Below, piece after piece: positions 1 through 12,507 of a DNA stretch of 64,000 bases. Under the pieces are notes generated by a model. It did not search any database. It saw nothing but the letters and a program-made list of their open reading frames with translations, and had not been told where the DNA came from. Where the stretch lies: positions 54,516,646 through 54,580,645 of the forward strand of contig OY804582.1 of assembly GCA_963680875.1 (NCBI GenBank). The letters are read 5' to 3'. Positions within the stretch are counted from its first letter, which is position 1; every line of letters begins with the position of its first letter. The DNA comes from Bathymodiolus brooksi. Lineage: Eukaryota; Mollusca; Bivalvia; Mytilida; Modiolidae. The translations under genes and the position numbers were made by a program.

Positions 1-204
1 ACAACAACAATACAAACATCAAAGAAAGACAAAACAACAGCAATAAACAATATTAAGGTAAACATTAAAAAAGCTGTAAACACCGCGAACTTCAACAAAA
101 ACCGGGTAGTTAAACCATACGCTCCATCAGACATCCATCGTGTGAAGTTTTAATTCCAATGGATAGCTACGAAAGCAGAGAATTTCGAGATCCTAAATTA
201 GGAA
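1..204. other. Non-coding, AC-rich left edge
   Basis: A-rich sequence with short CAA runs at the very start. No gene, splice pattern or RNA gene is seen. It leads into a copy of dispersed element R. Confidence 0.4.
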
Positions 205-470
205 TAGATGCAACAGATACCAAAGGGGTAATCAAAAGCTGTGAATGGAAGAAGGACGGACAATACAATGGCCAAATGCAAAAGGACAAAGAAACAACCA
301 ATGATCTACCAAACACTACACAGAAAACTAAAGATAAAACAACACGCACCCCTTTGATAACCGGAGCTGAAATCCTTTGCTCCCGAAGGGTAAGGAGTTC
401 CTGTTCCACTAGTGGCATCCATGATAGCCACTGCAGACATTCTGGTGCCATGACTTAAGTGTAGGTTTTC
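205..470 (+). mobile_element. Dispersed element R, near-complete copy (segments A-B-C-D)
   Basis: This copy shows the order that defines the family. A is 'gataccaaaggggtaatc' (about 218). B is 'ggacaatacaatggcc' (about 258). C is 'aacactacacagaaaacta' (about 312). D is the segment with 'cacccctttgataaccgga' followed by 'ccgaagggtaaggagttcc' and 'ccactagtggcatcc'. The same order recurs near 3.2, 16.4, 24.5, 28.4, 38.5, 39.7 and 60.4 kb (plus) and 42.4, 51.7 and 58.9 kb (minus). No transposase or reverse transcriptase is visible, so it is either non-autonomous or a fragment of something larger. A 99-codon open frame covers it, but that frame is not conserved between copies. The class is unknown. 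Confidence 0.75.
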
Positions 471-1589
471 TGCTACCCCAAAATGAACAATTTGGAAGAC
501 AATGGTAGCTCGCTATCTATTCACATTTTCACCATAAGAAAGACAGATAGTAACATTAATTGGGATACAAATACTATATAAGCAGGGATATGGGCACGTT
601 GCTGCTCAACGATATCTTAAATTCAACACCTGCATGACAGCATCATTTCACTAATCGGGAGTGATTAGGAACAAAAAAAATAGCTTAACTAGGCCAGTTT
701 TTGGATTTTGTTTGTAATAGACCTCGGACTTTTTATTCAAATAAATCCCCGACATGCAGCGTTTAAACAAGATTTTAAATTCAAATTAGAGATTTTTTAA
801 TTTGGCACATGTGTATCGTTAATCTTATCATGGGTGTTTCTGTATTTATTATATATCTATCTTTCTTTCTTTCTTTTCTTTATTTTTTTCTATTTTTTGT
901 TCTGTTTGTTCATGATTCAAATCGTTCTGTTTTATATGATCCATTAAACATTCCCAGCTATAAGATACGGAATAAATCAATTAAAGTTTCTTGTTTAACA
1001 TTTTAATTGATAAGAATCGATGTAACACAATTATCTCCATATTGAGTCATTAGTTACCAACTGAAACCGAGTCTATGTGTCTATACAAAACACTGCTTTG
1101 TTCAGAATCGTATAATTTTCAAAAGTAGAAGCCAAAGGAGTATAAAGATCGAATGACTTTTAACTGAATAACTAATTATAGTATTCATCATCCATTGTCA
1201 AACAACTACCTAAATTACACACATGGTTTTTGTAACTGTTTGTGATAATATGTCTGATAATCGTAGTTAAAGTCGTTATTATAGGAGCTGGCCACATTAT
1301 TCCTCAAAACGACACAAATTTATCGACCGAAAATGCAATAGAATTGGCGATGTCAAATAAAACATGAAACATTATGTCGTATTCCCTGGAAATGCCTACC
1401 AGTCTTTATGACAAAGACGTACATCTGGCAAGTATCAATGGATTTCCTAGCCATCTATCAAAGGAATAAGTAATCATTCTATATTCAAGACAACACATTA
1501 TTTTCGTTTTCTGACTGAATATTTACAAAAGTTTGTAATTGTAGGGAAAATTGTTTCAATAAACAATATGTTAAAAAAAACTAGCATGT
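471..1589. other. Gene-free AT-rich spacer
   Basis: No exon, RNA gene or clear repeat is recognised. A short pyrimidine run (CTTT repeats, about 860-890) is the only local structure. Confidence 0.4.
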
Positions 1590-1599
1590 AGATTGTATT

Positions 1600-1762
1600 C
1601 GGTTTCATTTATCAACACTTTATTACGAATGTTTTTATTTTATCAAAACTTTATTACGGATATTTTTTATTTTGTCAAATCTTTATTGCGAATATTACCA
1701 TTTTATGATAGCTTTATTGCGAATATTTTTATTTTATCAAAATTTTATTACGAAAATAAGAA
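1600..1762. repeat. Degenerate ~33 bp tandem repeat
   Basis: About five diverged copies of a unit reading roughly 'tttatcaaaactttattac' then 'gaatattttta'. Copies differ by substitutions and small indels, so the array is old. Confidence 0.65.
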
Positions 1763-2204
1763 AATGTAAAATAAAACTTGACATGCTCAAATATATAATT
1801 GTCATGTATAAATTATACCTATATGAGTAAATGCATACTTTAAATGAATTATATTTACTCTAAATTGTGTATAAAAATGTACTCTTCAGGTCATATTGAG
1901 TTAGATTTTAGACTCGTCAGCACCATACAGTGTCTACAGATTTGTAATGTGTATTAATATATTTACGTACTCAATTCCCTTGTATATTCAATCAATTTAC
2001 CATTTAAGTTCTTAATAAACAAAACAAAGTTGTTTACTCCGTGTGAAATATTTTATAGTATGATTGTGTTGAACTTTCACCTGAACAAAATATTAAATAA
2101 ATTCTACTTCTACTATTAGGTGTACATTACTTCAAAAATATGATTCTTAATGGGTAAAATGTCAAATAATTTATCTTGTACAATAAATAATACACCCAAT
2201 AAAT
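1763..2204. other. Gene-free AT-rich spacer
   Basis: Nothing beyond AT-rich unique-looking sequence is seen. Confidence 0.35.
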
Positions 2205-2442
2205 GTGACCTCTAATATCAGTTACAGACACTGATACAGGCCGATGTTACACGTGACCTCTAATATCAGTTACAGACACTGATACAGGCCGATGTTACAC
2301 GTGACCTCTAGTATCAGTTACAGACACTGATACAGGCCGATGTTACACGTGACCTCTAGTATCAGTTACAGACACTGATACAGGCCGATGTTACACGTGA
2401 CCTCTAGTATCAGTTACAGACACTGATACAGGCCGATGTTAC
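2205..2442. repeat. 48 bp minisatellite, 5 copies, hairpin-containing unit
   Basis: Units start at 2205, 2253, 2301, 2349 and 2397 and are almost identical (aTATCAG versus gTATCAG is the main variant). Each unit holds a perfect 7 bp inverted repeat, TATCAGT-TACAGAC-ACTGATA. The array ends beside a fragment of family H (gatatctacgtttttaa, about 2451). Confidence 0.9.
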
Positions 2443-2479
2443 TCTCTATTTGATATCTACGTTTTTAATTTTTTTCAGT

Positions 2480-3160
2480 TCTTTCTATGAACGAACTTAA
2501 GAATTTGACCAATGCTGGAATAGGAAAATTAGATAAACTCGTTCTCGCGACCTTTTTTTTTTATATTTTATGAATTATAACATCATTATTGTACAAAATA
2601 GATAAATTATTATTAAAACAAAATAAGTTGCCCGTATTGGATATAGCGGGTTCCTTTATCCACATTCTAACACACTATGTGAATGCCTTGGTGCTACGTT
2701 CCTGCTCATTTTATTATACACAGGTAAATAGGATTTAGTAATGAGGTGTGTCTTTGCCCATTATATCTATGGAGGATAACACTGAGGTTGATAGTATATC
2801 ATAATCTTTATTTCTCATAACCAATTTTACAAAGGTACAGAGATAACAACAATATAACACATATTATTACATTTAAAGGAAGATAGAAGGTGGATCAATT
2901 CTGATATATTTACACATATTACATAAAATGCTAACTGTATTTTGAATTCATCAGATTACAAAACTTGAGTATATTTGGTCTATCTATTAAGTTGATAAAA
3001 CTACGAGGAGTGACAAATAGATTAATCCTTTTCAAGGAGACGATGATGTAGTCTTAACCAGTTGCCTTGTCTTTAACGATGTGAATTTAAAAAAGCAACG
3101 GTCACATTTGTAACGTAGTTTTGTGTCATATCCGTTGGGATCTTGATAATTCATAATACA
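2480..3160. other. Gene-free spacer
   Basis: AT-rich sequence with no recognisable exon, RNA gene or repeat family. Confidence 0.35.
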
Positions 3161-3164
3161 ATAC

Positions 3165-3314
3165 CTACGAAGAAAAGTTTGAAGATACCTAAAGGGTAAT
3201 GTAATCAGAATCTCTAAATCAAAGAAGGGCAGAAAACACAATGACAAAACAATAAAAAATAAAAGGACAAGCAATCATCGACAAAACACTATACAGACAA
3301 CTATAGATCGAGCA
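3165..3314 (+). mobile_element. Dispersed element R, segments A-B-C, host of the 56 bp array
   Basis: 'gtttgaagatacc' with 'ggtaatgtaatcagaatc' (A), 'gaagggcagaaaacacaatg' (B) and 'aaaacactatacagacaac' (C) occur in the family order. The following segment D is where the 56 bp minisatellite begins. Confidence 0.7.
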
Positions 3315-4994
3315 ATAAAAAGCCCACTACAAGCCAGGGGTGAACCAGAAGTGTAGGCAGCGGCACCAGTATGAAAAGCCCACTACAAACCAGGGGTGAA
3401 CCAGAAGGGTAGGCAGCGGCACCAGTATAAAAAGCCCAATACAAACCAGGGGTGAACCAGAAGGGTAGGCAGCGGCACCAGTATAAAAAGTCCCCTACAA
3501 ACCAGGGGTGAACCAGAAGTGTAGGCAGCGGCACCAGTATAAAAAGCCCACTGCAAGCCAGGGGTGAACCAGAAGTGTAGGCAGCGGCACCAGTATAAAA
3601 AGTCCACTACAAACCAGGGGTGAACCAGAAGTGTAGGCAGCGGCACCAGTATAAAAAGCCCACTACAAGCCAGGGGTGAACCAGAAGTGTAGGCAGCGGC
3701 ACCAGTATAAAAAGCCCACTACAAGCCAGGGGTGAACCAGAAGTGTAGGCAGCGGCACCAGTATAAAAAGCCTACTACAAACCAGGGGTGAACCAGAAGG
3801 ATAGGCAGCGGCACCAGTATGAAAAGCCCACTACAAACCAGGGGTGAACCAGAAGGGTAGGCAGCGGCACCAGTATAAAAAGCCCAATACAAACCAGGGG
3901 TGAACCAGAAGGGTAGGCAGCGGCACCAGTATAAGAAGTCCACTACAAACCAGGGGTGAACCAGAAGGGTAGGCAGCGGCACCAGTATAAAAAGTCCACT
4001 ACAAACCAGGGGTGAACCAGAAGGGTAGGCAGCGGCACCAGTATAAAAAGCCCACTACAAACCAGGGGTGAACCAGAAGGGTAGGCAGCGGCACCAGTAT
4101 AAAAAGCCCACTACAAACCAGGGGTGAACCACAAGGGTAGGCAGCGGCACCAGTATAAAAAGTCCACTACAAACCAGGGGTGAACCAGAAGGGTAGGCAG
4201 CGGCACCAGTATAAAAAGCCCACTACAAACCAGAAGGGTAGGCAGCGGCACCAGTATAAAAAGCCCACTACAAACCAGGGGTGAACCAGAAGGGTAGGCA
4301 GCGGCACCAGTATCAAAAGCCCACAACAAACCAGAAGGGTAGGCAGCGGCACCAGTATAAAAAGCCCACTACAAACCAGAAGGGTAGGCAGCGGCACCAG
4401 TATAAAAAGTCCTCTACAAACCAGGGGTGAACCAGAAGGGTAGGCAGCGGCACCAGTATAAAAAGTCCAATACAAACCAGGGGTGAACCAGAAGGGTAGG
4501 CAGCGGCACCAGTATAAAAAGTCCAATACAAACCAGGGGTGAACCAGAAGGGTAGGCAGCGGCACTAGTATAAAAAGCCCACTACAAACCAGAAGAGTAG
4601 GCAGCGGCACCAGTATAAAAAGCCCACTACAAACCAGAAGGGTAGGCAGCGGCACCAGTATAAAAGTCCACTACAAACCAGGGGTGAACCAGAAGGGTAG
4701 GCAGCGGCACCAGTATAAAAAGCCCAATACAAACCAGGGGTGAACCAGAAGGGTAGGCAGCGGCATCAGTATAAAACCCCACTACAAACCAGGGATGAAC
4801 CAGAAGGGTAGGCAGCGGCACCAGTATAAAAAGCCCACTACAAACCAGGGGTGAACCAGAGGGGTATGCAGTGGCACCAGTATAAAAACCCCACTACAAA
4901 CCAGGGATGAACCAGAAGGGTAGGCAGCGGCACCAGTTTAAAAAAAAACCATTACAAACCAGGGGTGAACCAGAAGGGTAGGCAGCGGCACCAG
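3315..4994. repeat. 56 bp minisatellite, ~30 copies, amplified segment D of element R
   Basis: The unit contains 'agcccactacaaaccagggg' followed by 'tgaaccagaagggtaggcag' and 'cggcaccagtat'. It matches the D segment of element R (compare 'gaaccccactaaaaactggg' near 25073). Several units lack an 11 bp piece (ggggtgaacca), giving a 45 bp variant clustered at 4200-4650. The array exits into D-type flank ('agacgtgttgctctagt'). Because 56 is not a multiple of three, short open frames cycle through all frames on the minus strand. They are repeat artefacts. Confidence 0.92.
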
Positions 4995-5555
4995 ACGTGT
5001 TGCTCTAGTTACGATGTTGTCTTCGGGGATTTGATTTGCATATTTATTTAACAGTATATATATATTTTTAATTTCATATATATTAAGTGTCTACAGATTT
5101 AGGAACACGGATATTTTACGAACATATATTATTATTTTGTCCAGTGTAAAATTAATTAGAAAGTCCCAGAGTTATAACGCAATATTTACACTAAACACTC
5201 TTTTTATCAAACAACAGATACATGAATATATTAAATATTATATGAAAACAAAACAAACAATCAGAATAATAATGAATATCAGAATATCTTGCAGAGATAT
5301 GTGTTTCTTTCATAAAATTTGAAAATATAGCTTTAATATAATTATAATTACGCACAAGAAAAATCAAATAAATTTATATTGATAAATGCATGAAAAAAAA
5401 TGGAAAAACAGTAAATTCACTTATTCTTCAGTGGATGTGAACAATCTAGTGCAGTAATTCACAATGTAAAAGTGTATGAAAGCTGAGCTCTCCGGTAGAA
5501 AATTAGAAAATACAGGTAACAATAGCTAGAAAATTTGTCAGACAAGTGGTATTTG
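4995..5555. other. Gene-free AT-rich spacer
   Basis: After the array flank the sequence is AT-rich with no recognisable gene. Confidence 0.35.
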
Positions 5556-5830
5556 CTGATAAAAACGTATACAAATGTATATCTAAACAAACGTCGTGCA
5601 AAACAGAATGGGAAATAAAGAATGGACTATCCAGAGACAGCTTTGGACATAATGCTCATATAACGTTTCTGGAAAAACCTTCATCAGGTACTCTTATAAT
5701 CAAAAGATTGGAAAACCAAATAATTAAAAATAGTTGGGAGCAATAATCTAAAGGACATATACAGGATAGCCAAAGTCTACTAAGATTACCTTTTACATTG
5801 AGGAATTGGTCTAAGTTGGTTGGGTTAATT
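5556..5830 (-). mobile_element. Family H repeat, degenerate copy
   Basis: Reads in reverse as the H family. 'gtttctggaaaaaccttcatcaggt' elements lie at 5667-5692, followed by 'caaaagattggaaaacc' and 'ggatagccaaagtc'. A partial second H end lies at 5562-5605 (aaaacgta... acgtcgtgc). This looks like a rearranged or doubled terminus. Confidence 0.6.
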
Positions 5831-5889
5831 AATTGATTATTTTGCCTCTATTTCTGAGATCGCCATGATAATGCTCATTTCGGCACTAG

Positions 5890-5890
<1 letters not shown>

Positions 5891-5968
<78 letters not shown>

Positions 5969-6026
5969 AATCATTATTATTAATATTATTATTAATCATT
6001 ATTATTATTATTATTATTATTATTAA

Positions 6027-6082
<56 letters not shown>
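5891..6082. repeat. (ATT)n microsatellite
   Basis: Nearly pure ATT repeat of about 190 bp with a few AAT/CATT interruptions. It ends in 'attcattcattcc'. Confidence 0.95.
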
Positions 6083-6084
<2 letters not shown>

Positions 6085-6404
6085 TTCATTCCATGTAATG
6101 AACATGGAATGAATAAATTTTTAAAACATGAATAAACAATTAGTTACATGTATATATATTACTTGTATTTTTATTTATTCAAATCTACATAAGTATATTA
6201 TTTTTCAGGAATTTATATATTTATTTATTTATTTTAAATATTTTTTTGTATTTCGAATATTCACTTATCGTTTAGAAATAATTGTGAAAAAATGTTATCA
6301 ATAATACCTACTAAAGATATATATGTTAGTTATATATGAATAGTTTTGATTGTCTCGTGGTATTGGATATTTTTTTTTAAACAAGCTTTCATGACAGTTT
6401 GTTT

Positions 6405-6500
6405 CAATAAATGAAAAACACAAAATACCACACTGTCGAAACAATTCCAAAATTTTATTGAAAACTCGTAGAAACAGGAGATACGGATACCTTAACACAC
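6405..6500. mobile_element. Dispersed repeat fragment, single-copy relative of the 40 bp array unit
   Basis: 'accacactgtcgaaacaatt' then 'ccaaaattttattgaaaa' and 'ctcgtagaaacag' match the 40 bp array unit at 8.4 kb together with that array's right flank (tcgtagagagac). Another single copy is at 58110-58180. Confidence 0.6.
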
Positions 6501-7554
6501 AAACATATGACAGATTACTTTTCTGGGTTGGCACATACACTAGTTGTATGGGCCCAAATGCATTGTAGGACAAGTGGGTTATTATAATGCACACCTCTTG
6601 GTCAAGTGTAATATGCCGTTTAAAAGTAGGGACCTATTAAGTTTATATCATCAAGGATTAGGAGACATCCGTTCTAATACCGGCATGTGTTGGTTTTCTG
6701 ATTGTAGTACATTTAGCATTAGTAGCGTTAGTAGCATCATTTCCTATTGCAAAAATCTAAATCTAATGTAGAATAGAATATACTCTTATATTAATGTGAT
6801 CATGAGACTTAAAGTGCTAAGCAATGCCTCAACATAGTAATATTATAGTTATAAGAACAAAATGTAATATGCTGTATATTATAACTGTTAACTTCTCTGT
6901 AACTATATGTATTTGGTTCATGAGAATAAAATTCATTCATTTATTCAATATTTCGCATCAATTGTTATCCATATTAAGCATAACATTTATGAAAAACTAT
7001 TTCTTATATATTTCTATTTATGTAGAAATTAGTATGCATACAATTTTGTGTGGAATCTGTGTATGTGTTTATCGTTTCTTTATATGTGTATTGATGTTGG
7101 AGATCAAGTTATCAAGAGGGGTTGCATCAGATCCCATTAACCAATTCAACGCCGTCTCATTTTTGTACTCGTCTCAAGCGAGTGTCAGAATTTCCACCGT
7201 CATATGTCGTGCTTTTTATGCGTCGTTTTGAGTTAAAAAGGGAGGTGATTTTCGCTTTGTTGATATTTGTAGAATTATTGACCATGTTTAAATTAATATT
7301 TGGTAAAATGTAGAATATTGTTTTCCCCTAAATAATGCCTAAATATTTATTATGAAAACAATTCATAATCATAACAAAGACATCAGCGTTCCACAAAATT
7401 AAACCAGTTATAAATGCCGAGTTATTAAACTTGTGAATTTCGGTTATATCATATGAGAAATAATTTCTGTATGACTATACATAGGCATATTTTGTTTCTA
7501 AAAGACGTTGGATTCTGATATTAAGTTCCTATAGCATGTTATCATTTTTAGAAG
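6500..7554. other. Gene-free spacer
   Basis: Open frames occur here, including one of 135 codons at 6824-7231. They are hydrophobic and AT-driven, with no recognisable domain. Nothing is called. Confidence 0.35.
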
Positions 7555-7569
7555 AAAAATGTAGATAGA

Positions 7570-7830
7570 TATTCAATTTAGTGCGCACGACGCGTCAATT
7601 TAGTGCGCACGACCCGTCAATTTAGTGCGCACGACGCGTTTCAGGTATAACCTTTATCAGATACGCTCAAATCCGAAAGATTGGAAAACCAAATAATTTA
7701 AAAGTCTTTGGTAGCAGGAAAACCAAAGAGCCTAAATAGGAGAGCCAAACTTTGTTAGCGTATCCTAGGCCTGAGGGTGGGGAACCTTTGTTTTAATAAT
7801 ATTTACAGTATTCAGGAACTGTAATCTATT
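7570..7830 (-). mobile_element. Family H repeat with triplicated terminus
   Basis: A minus-strand copy of family H. The terminal segment 'caatttagtgcgcacgacg' occurs three times in tandem (about 7576-7640). It is followed once by the rest: 'tttcaggtataaccttt', 'atcagatacgctcaaa', 'gaaagattggaaaacc', 'ggagagccaaac' and 'ctgagggtggggaacctt'. No protein is encoded. Confidence 0.75.
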
Positions 7831-8425
7831 TTTGAACAAAGGTTGAAAAGACTCTATTCGAGAAATTGTTTGGTTTCGATCTATCTTTGCTGGTGCTCTA
7901 CAACAAATATTCAAGCCGTAGCTTTCAGCTGTTAAAAACATTTGTTCGTTGTTGTCGGATTAACAGTATATTCAGTTTTTGTCATTTTTAAAAAATTATT
8001 AAATAAGATTTTGTATTGCAATGCTACTGTGGCGTATTGAAATATACATTATATCAATATACCTACAAACATATCCTGATGGCAAAATATAATTTCAATA
8101 AATATTATATCTCTTCATATTTATTCATTTCCAATAGCAATTATAAAATATATGACGGGGCAATTAGTTATACTATAGCTTTCTTTGGCATGAAAATGTG
8201 CTTTTCGGTTCAGATGGTCATTTGACAAATGGAGATAACATGTAACTACCGAATTAATTTTCGTCACCCAACAATATTTTCATAAGATAATATGATGTTA
8301 ATATTATGGCATATAAAACAATTGGTACTATATTTCATATAAGATAAGTATGAAATTCTAATCTTTGGGGACACTACTGATAATTACAATCTGTCAGACA
8401 ACACAACACTAAATACATAAAATTG
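7831..8425. other. Gene-free spacer
   Basis: No gene or repeat family is recognised. The sequence is AT-rich and leads into the 40 bp array. Confidence 0.35.
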
Positions 8426-8429
8426 AAGA

Positions 8430-9838
8430 CAACAAATACGACACTGTCAGAACAGTTCCAAAATCTAATAGAAAAATACAACACTGTCAGAACAGTTCCA
8501 AAATCTAATAGAAAAATACAACACTGTCAGAACAGTTCCAAAATCTAATAGAAAAATGCAATACTGTCAGAACAGTTCCTAAATCTAATAGAAAAATACA
8601 ACACTGGCAGAACAGTTCCAAAATCTAATAGAAAAATACAACACTGTCAGAACAGTTCCAAAATCTAATAGAAAAATACAACACTGTCAGAACAGTTCCA
8701 AAATATAATAGAAAAATACAACACTGTCAGAACAGTTCCAAAATCTAATGGAAAAATACAACACTGTCAGAACAGTTCCAAAATCTAATAGAAAATCACA
8801 ACGCTGTCAGAACAGTTCCAAAATCTAATAGAAAAATACAACACTGTCAGAACAGCTCCAAAATCTAATAGAAAAATACAACACTGTCAGAACAGTTCCT
8901 AAATCTAATAGAAAAATACAACACTGTCAGAACAGTTCCTAAATCTAATAGAAAAATACAACACTGTCAGAACAGTTCCAAAATCTAATAGAAAAATACA
9001 ACACTGTCAGAACAGTTCCTAAATCTAATAGAAAAATACAACACTGTCAGAACAGTTCCAAAATCTAATAGAAAAATACAACACTGTCAGAACAGTTCCA
9101 AAATCTAATAGAAAAATACAACACTGTCAGAACAGTTCCAAAATCTAATAGAAAAATACAACACTGTCAGAACAGTTCCTAAATCTAATAGAAAAATACA
9201 ACACTGTCAGAACAGTTCAAAAATCTAATAGAAAAATACAACACTGTCAGAACAGTTCCTAAATCTAATAGAAAAATACAACACTGTCAGAACAGTTCCA
9301 AAATCTAATAGAAAAATACAACACTGTCAGAACAGTTCCTAAATCTAATAGAAAAACACAACACTGTCAGAACAGTTCCAAAATCTAATAAAAAAATACA
9401 ACACTGTCAGAACAGTTCCAAAATCTAATAGAAAAATACAACACTGTCAGAACAGTTCCAAAACCTAATAGAAAAATACAACACTGTCAGAACAGTTCCA
9501 AAATCTAATAGAAAAATACAACACTGTCAGAACAGTTCCAAAATCTAATAGAAAAATACAACACTGTCAGAACAGTTCCAAAATCTAATAGAAAAATACA
9601 ACACTGTCAGAATAGTTCCAAAATCTAATAGAAAAATACAACACTGTCAGAACAGTTCCAAAATCTAATAGAAAAATACAACACTGTCAGAACAGTTCCA
9701 AAATCTAATAGAAAAATACAACACTATCAGAACAGTTCCAAAATCTAATAGAAAAATACAACACTGTCAGAACAGTTCCAAAATCTAATAGAAAAATACA
9801 ACACTGTCAGAACAGTTCCTAAATCTAATAGAAAAATC
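8430..9838. repeat. 40 bp minisatellite, ~35 copies
   Basis: The unit is 'aaaaatacaacactgtcaga' plus 'acagttccaaaatctaatag'. The period is exactly 40 bp, so three units fill two 60 bp lines. Most units are identical; a frequent variant has 'gttcctaaatc'. The array sits inside a dispersed repeat: its right flank (aatcgtagagagacaaaatc) also follows single-copy relatives at 6.4 and 58.1 kb. Confidence 0.95.
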
Positions 9839-9869
9839 GTAGAGAGACAAAATCAGTATCCCTAAGATA

Positions 9870-10120
9870 CAGTGGATGTGGTCGAGTGGTCTAGGGCGCT
9901 GGACGTAAGGCTAAGCGAATGGTGCTGCAGTGTATCAATGGTGTGTGTTCAAATCCCGTCGAGGGAAGAACAAAAATTTGACAGCTCTAAAAATCCAATT
10001 CTAACACTGTTTGGTTTAATTTTCAGACGTATATATATATATATATATATATATGATCGTTGACTGTCATGGCTTGGTACAGACATTTCGATAAAAAGTG
10101 ACAGGGTTAAACTAGTTTTT
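9870..10120 (+). mobile_element. tRNA(Leu)-like SINE
   Basis: The head resembles a leucine tRNA: 'gtggtcgagtggtctagggc' (A-box-like), then 'gctggac', and a B-box-like 'gttcaaatccc' near 9949. The body is unrelated to tRNA ('ctaacactgtttggtttaat') and is followed by an (AT)n stretch at 10030-10053. The stem arms do not close into a standard tRNA, so this is a SINE and not a functional tRNA gene. A related copy lies at 10855-11060. Confidence 0.65.
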
Positions 10121-10854
10121 ATGATCCAACCTTCACCTTTTGGTGAAACGAGGCATAAAGATGCACATGGTTGAACAGGGACGGCTACAAGACCAATAAA
10201 TAAATAACTATCAAAATGAAATTGTTCTATTTTAATTATTATTGTTTCATTTCTCTTCGAGGTAGTTATTGTCTGTGTAAGAAAATACCATCTTGAAATC
10301 AAAACAGTTATGTAACAACACTTGGGAATCGCATTTCCTGTTATATTACAACGGTTATCTCCCTTTGCTTAAATAGAGTTAATCCGACGATGTCTTACTA
10401 TATCCTTTTACGGCTAATTACGTTTACAGTAATTGCATTCCTTTATTTCATTTATCAGTATCTCCACCACAAATGAATACCTTGTCACGTGTATATATGT
10501 GTCCTTTTACTAATGAAATGTCCCAAAGGTCAATAAATCGGGATAATATAATTGCGTTCATTTTTATTAGATTTCTTAGAAACATAATACTAATGTGTTT
10601 ACTTTAGATATTTGAATACATGAAAGAGTTAAATGTTTATAGAAGCACCACGTTTTACCAATAAATGTCACACATTATATTTCCTGGGGTTAAAATGACA
10701 GCAGTTCGGAACATCTTAACTTAGTCGTTGCATACGTTTATTGAAAACTTAATTATTTTTATCATTACTCTAATCATATTTTATTATCTACATTTGACAA
10801 AAGGATAAGAACACGGGGTTTTCAATTGAGGCATTCCTGTTGTCATTTATATAT
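10121..10854. other. Gene-free spacer
   Basis: No recognisable gene. AT-rich sequence. Confidence 0.35.
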
Positions 10855-11060
10855 TATATGTGTGTGTACCAACGGTATGGGTTCGAATCCCTCTTAGGGA
10901 ATAACAAGACAAAAAAAAACGTAACACTCACTGTTGGGTTAAATGGTCAGCGTTTTATGTAAAAAAAAAGTTTATATACATGTATAGTCTGATATCGTTT
11001 CGGCATGCATTGGTGTAGAATTTATTTTTATGATTCAATCGCACTAAGCTATTGGGTTGG
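10855..11060 (+). mobile_element. tRNA-like SINE, second copy
   Basis: A B-box-like 'gggttcgaatccc' (about 10879) is followed by 'taacactcactgttgggtta' and 'aatggtcagcgtttta'. This parallels the body of the copy at 9.9 kb. The A-box half is eroded. Confidence 0.55.
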
Positions 11061-12505
11061 TCCCCTTATTTTCTTGGCACTGAATTGAAATATAATAGGT
11101 GTTCCTTTATTTTTATTAAACGAGTTTTACTTATTCTTACATTCATTTGTTTTTAATCTCAATATAATCTTTTTTTCTGATATCATTTTCTTGTAAACTA
11201 TTACAAATGTAAAAAGTTATATATTAAAAATACAACTACAATTAATATTAGATAAATCAGAGCTATGTATATGGGAAATTTATTATTTATATGTAATTAC
11301 GAATAATTGCATTTTAATAACAATCTTCTCAGATAATAATATAAAATTATTTAGTTTCAAAATATTTAAATATACTGATGCTGAAGATGTTATTTAAATG
11401 ATATATTTACAGAAATAATAATAAATTTCTTAATAATATAAAAAAATTATTATACAGTGGCTCTATATTGATATGAAAACAGTTAAAATCTACTTTATGT
11501 TATGAGAATTTAAGTAATTTTTTATTATCAGATTAATTTATCACCCATTATAAACTAATATGTCCCCCATGACATAAGGATGCATATCTTTTAATAGTAA
11601 TATTTAAATTCTATTTAATATGCAGTATAGCTAACCAAGAATATTTTTTACGACAAACAAAACAACTTTAACAGAAGTTGAAACGCCGTTTTCTCTTCAG
11701 TTATCTTTCGCCTCATCGGGTATTTCTACGCGGAGAGAGTAAGTACAATATGAATATTTGTGATTGTTTTTTCAAGCGATTAATGCCTCAAATGGCTTAT
11801 AAAAACTCTTCAGTACCTAATTGTTCTGTAAGGAGATGATCATAAGTTGCCCTCATGGCACCCACGTTCAGCGCGTGGTCGTTCAATGGAGCGGACACGT
11901 TGAACATAGCTAATTGCGACAAAATGGCCATTTGGTTGTTCTAATCAAGAATTTCATATTAACTACCAGGGGCTGTGATACATTCACACGTACAAGGTGT
12001 TTTCATTTCAGTAATAGCTACTGACAGAGTTTGATTAAACCAGGTTAACTGATCCCCTAGTTCGGGTCCGCCATCCCGAGATATTAATTAGAATTCAATT
12101 CTCACTGGTACATTAAGAAAATTGCTTTATATTTTTGCCGAGATTGATGTTCAATAAAAGTCTTCTGTGTTTCTATTGATGGGTTGAGTTCCGAATGATT
12201 ACATGCAAAAAGATCAAGCACATAATTGCGATTATATCTGGAAATTACAAATTATATTGATATTACATTTATAAATCAAAGAAGGGAATAATTTTAACAA
12301 ATGATCGTAATTGAATTATAATAGACGGTTGGTCAGCGTTAAAGTAGTTGTTTCCATCATTTTGATGTATGTTTATTGCACAACAGCCAGAAATGTTACA
12401 CAGTTACAGAGATTTTTTTTCCCGAATTGTACAGATGACTGATAACCACAGTACCAATAGAACATATACTTATTTCAATGAATAAAGGTCCATTAATAAA
12501 AATCA
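11061..12505. other. Gene-free AT-rich spacer
   Basis: About 1.4 kb with no exon, RNA gene or family recognised. Confidence 0.4.
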
Positions 12506-12507
12506 TA

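Noticed and set aside
167..458. Overlapping ~95-codon frames on both strands
   Set aside because: They lie in a copy of dispersed element R and are not conserved between copies.
6824..7231. A 135-codon frame
   Set aside because: Hydrophobic, AT-driven residues, no motif, no splice signals consistent with an exon.
9872..9960. A functional leucine tRNA gene
   Set aside because: A- and B-box-like words are present, but the arms do not close and a non-tRNA body follows. It is a SINE head.
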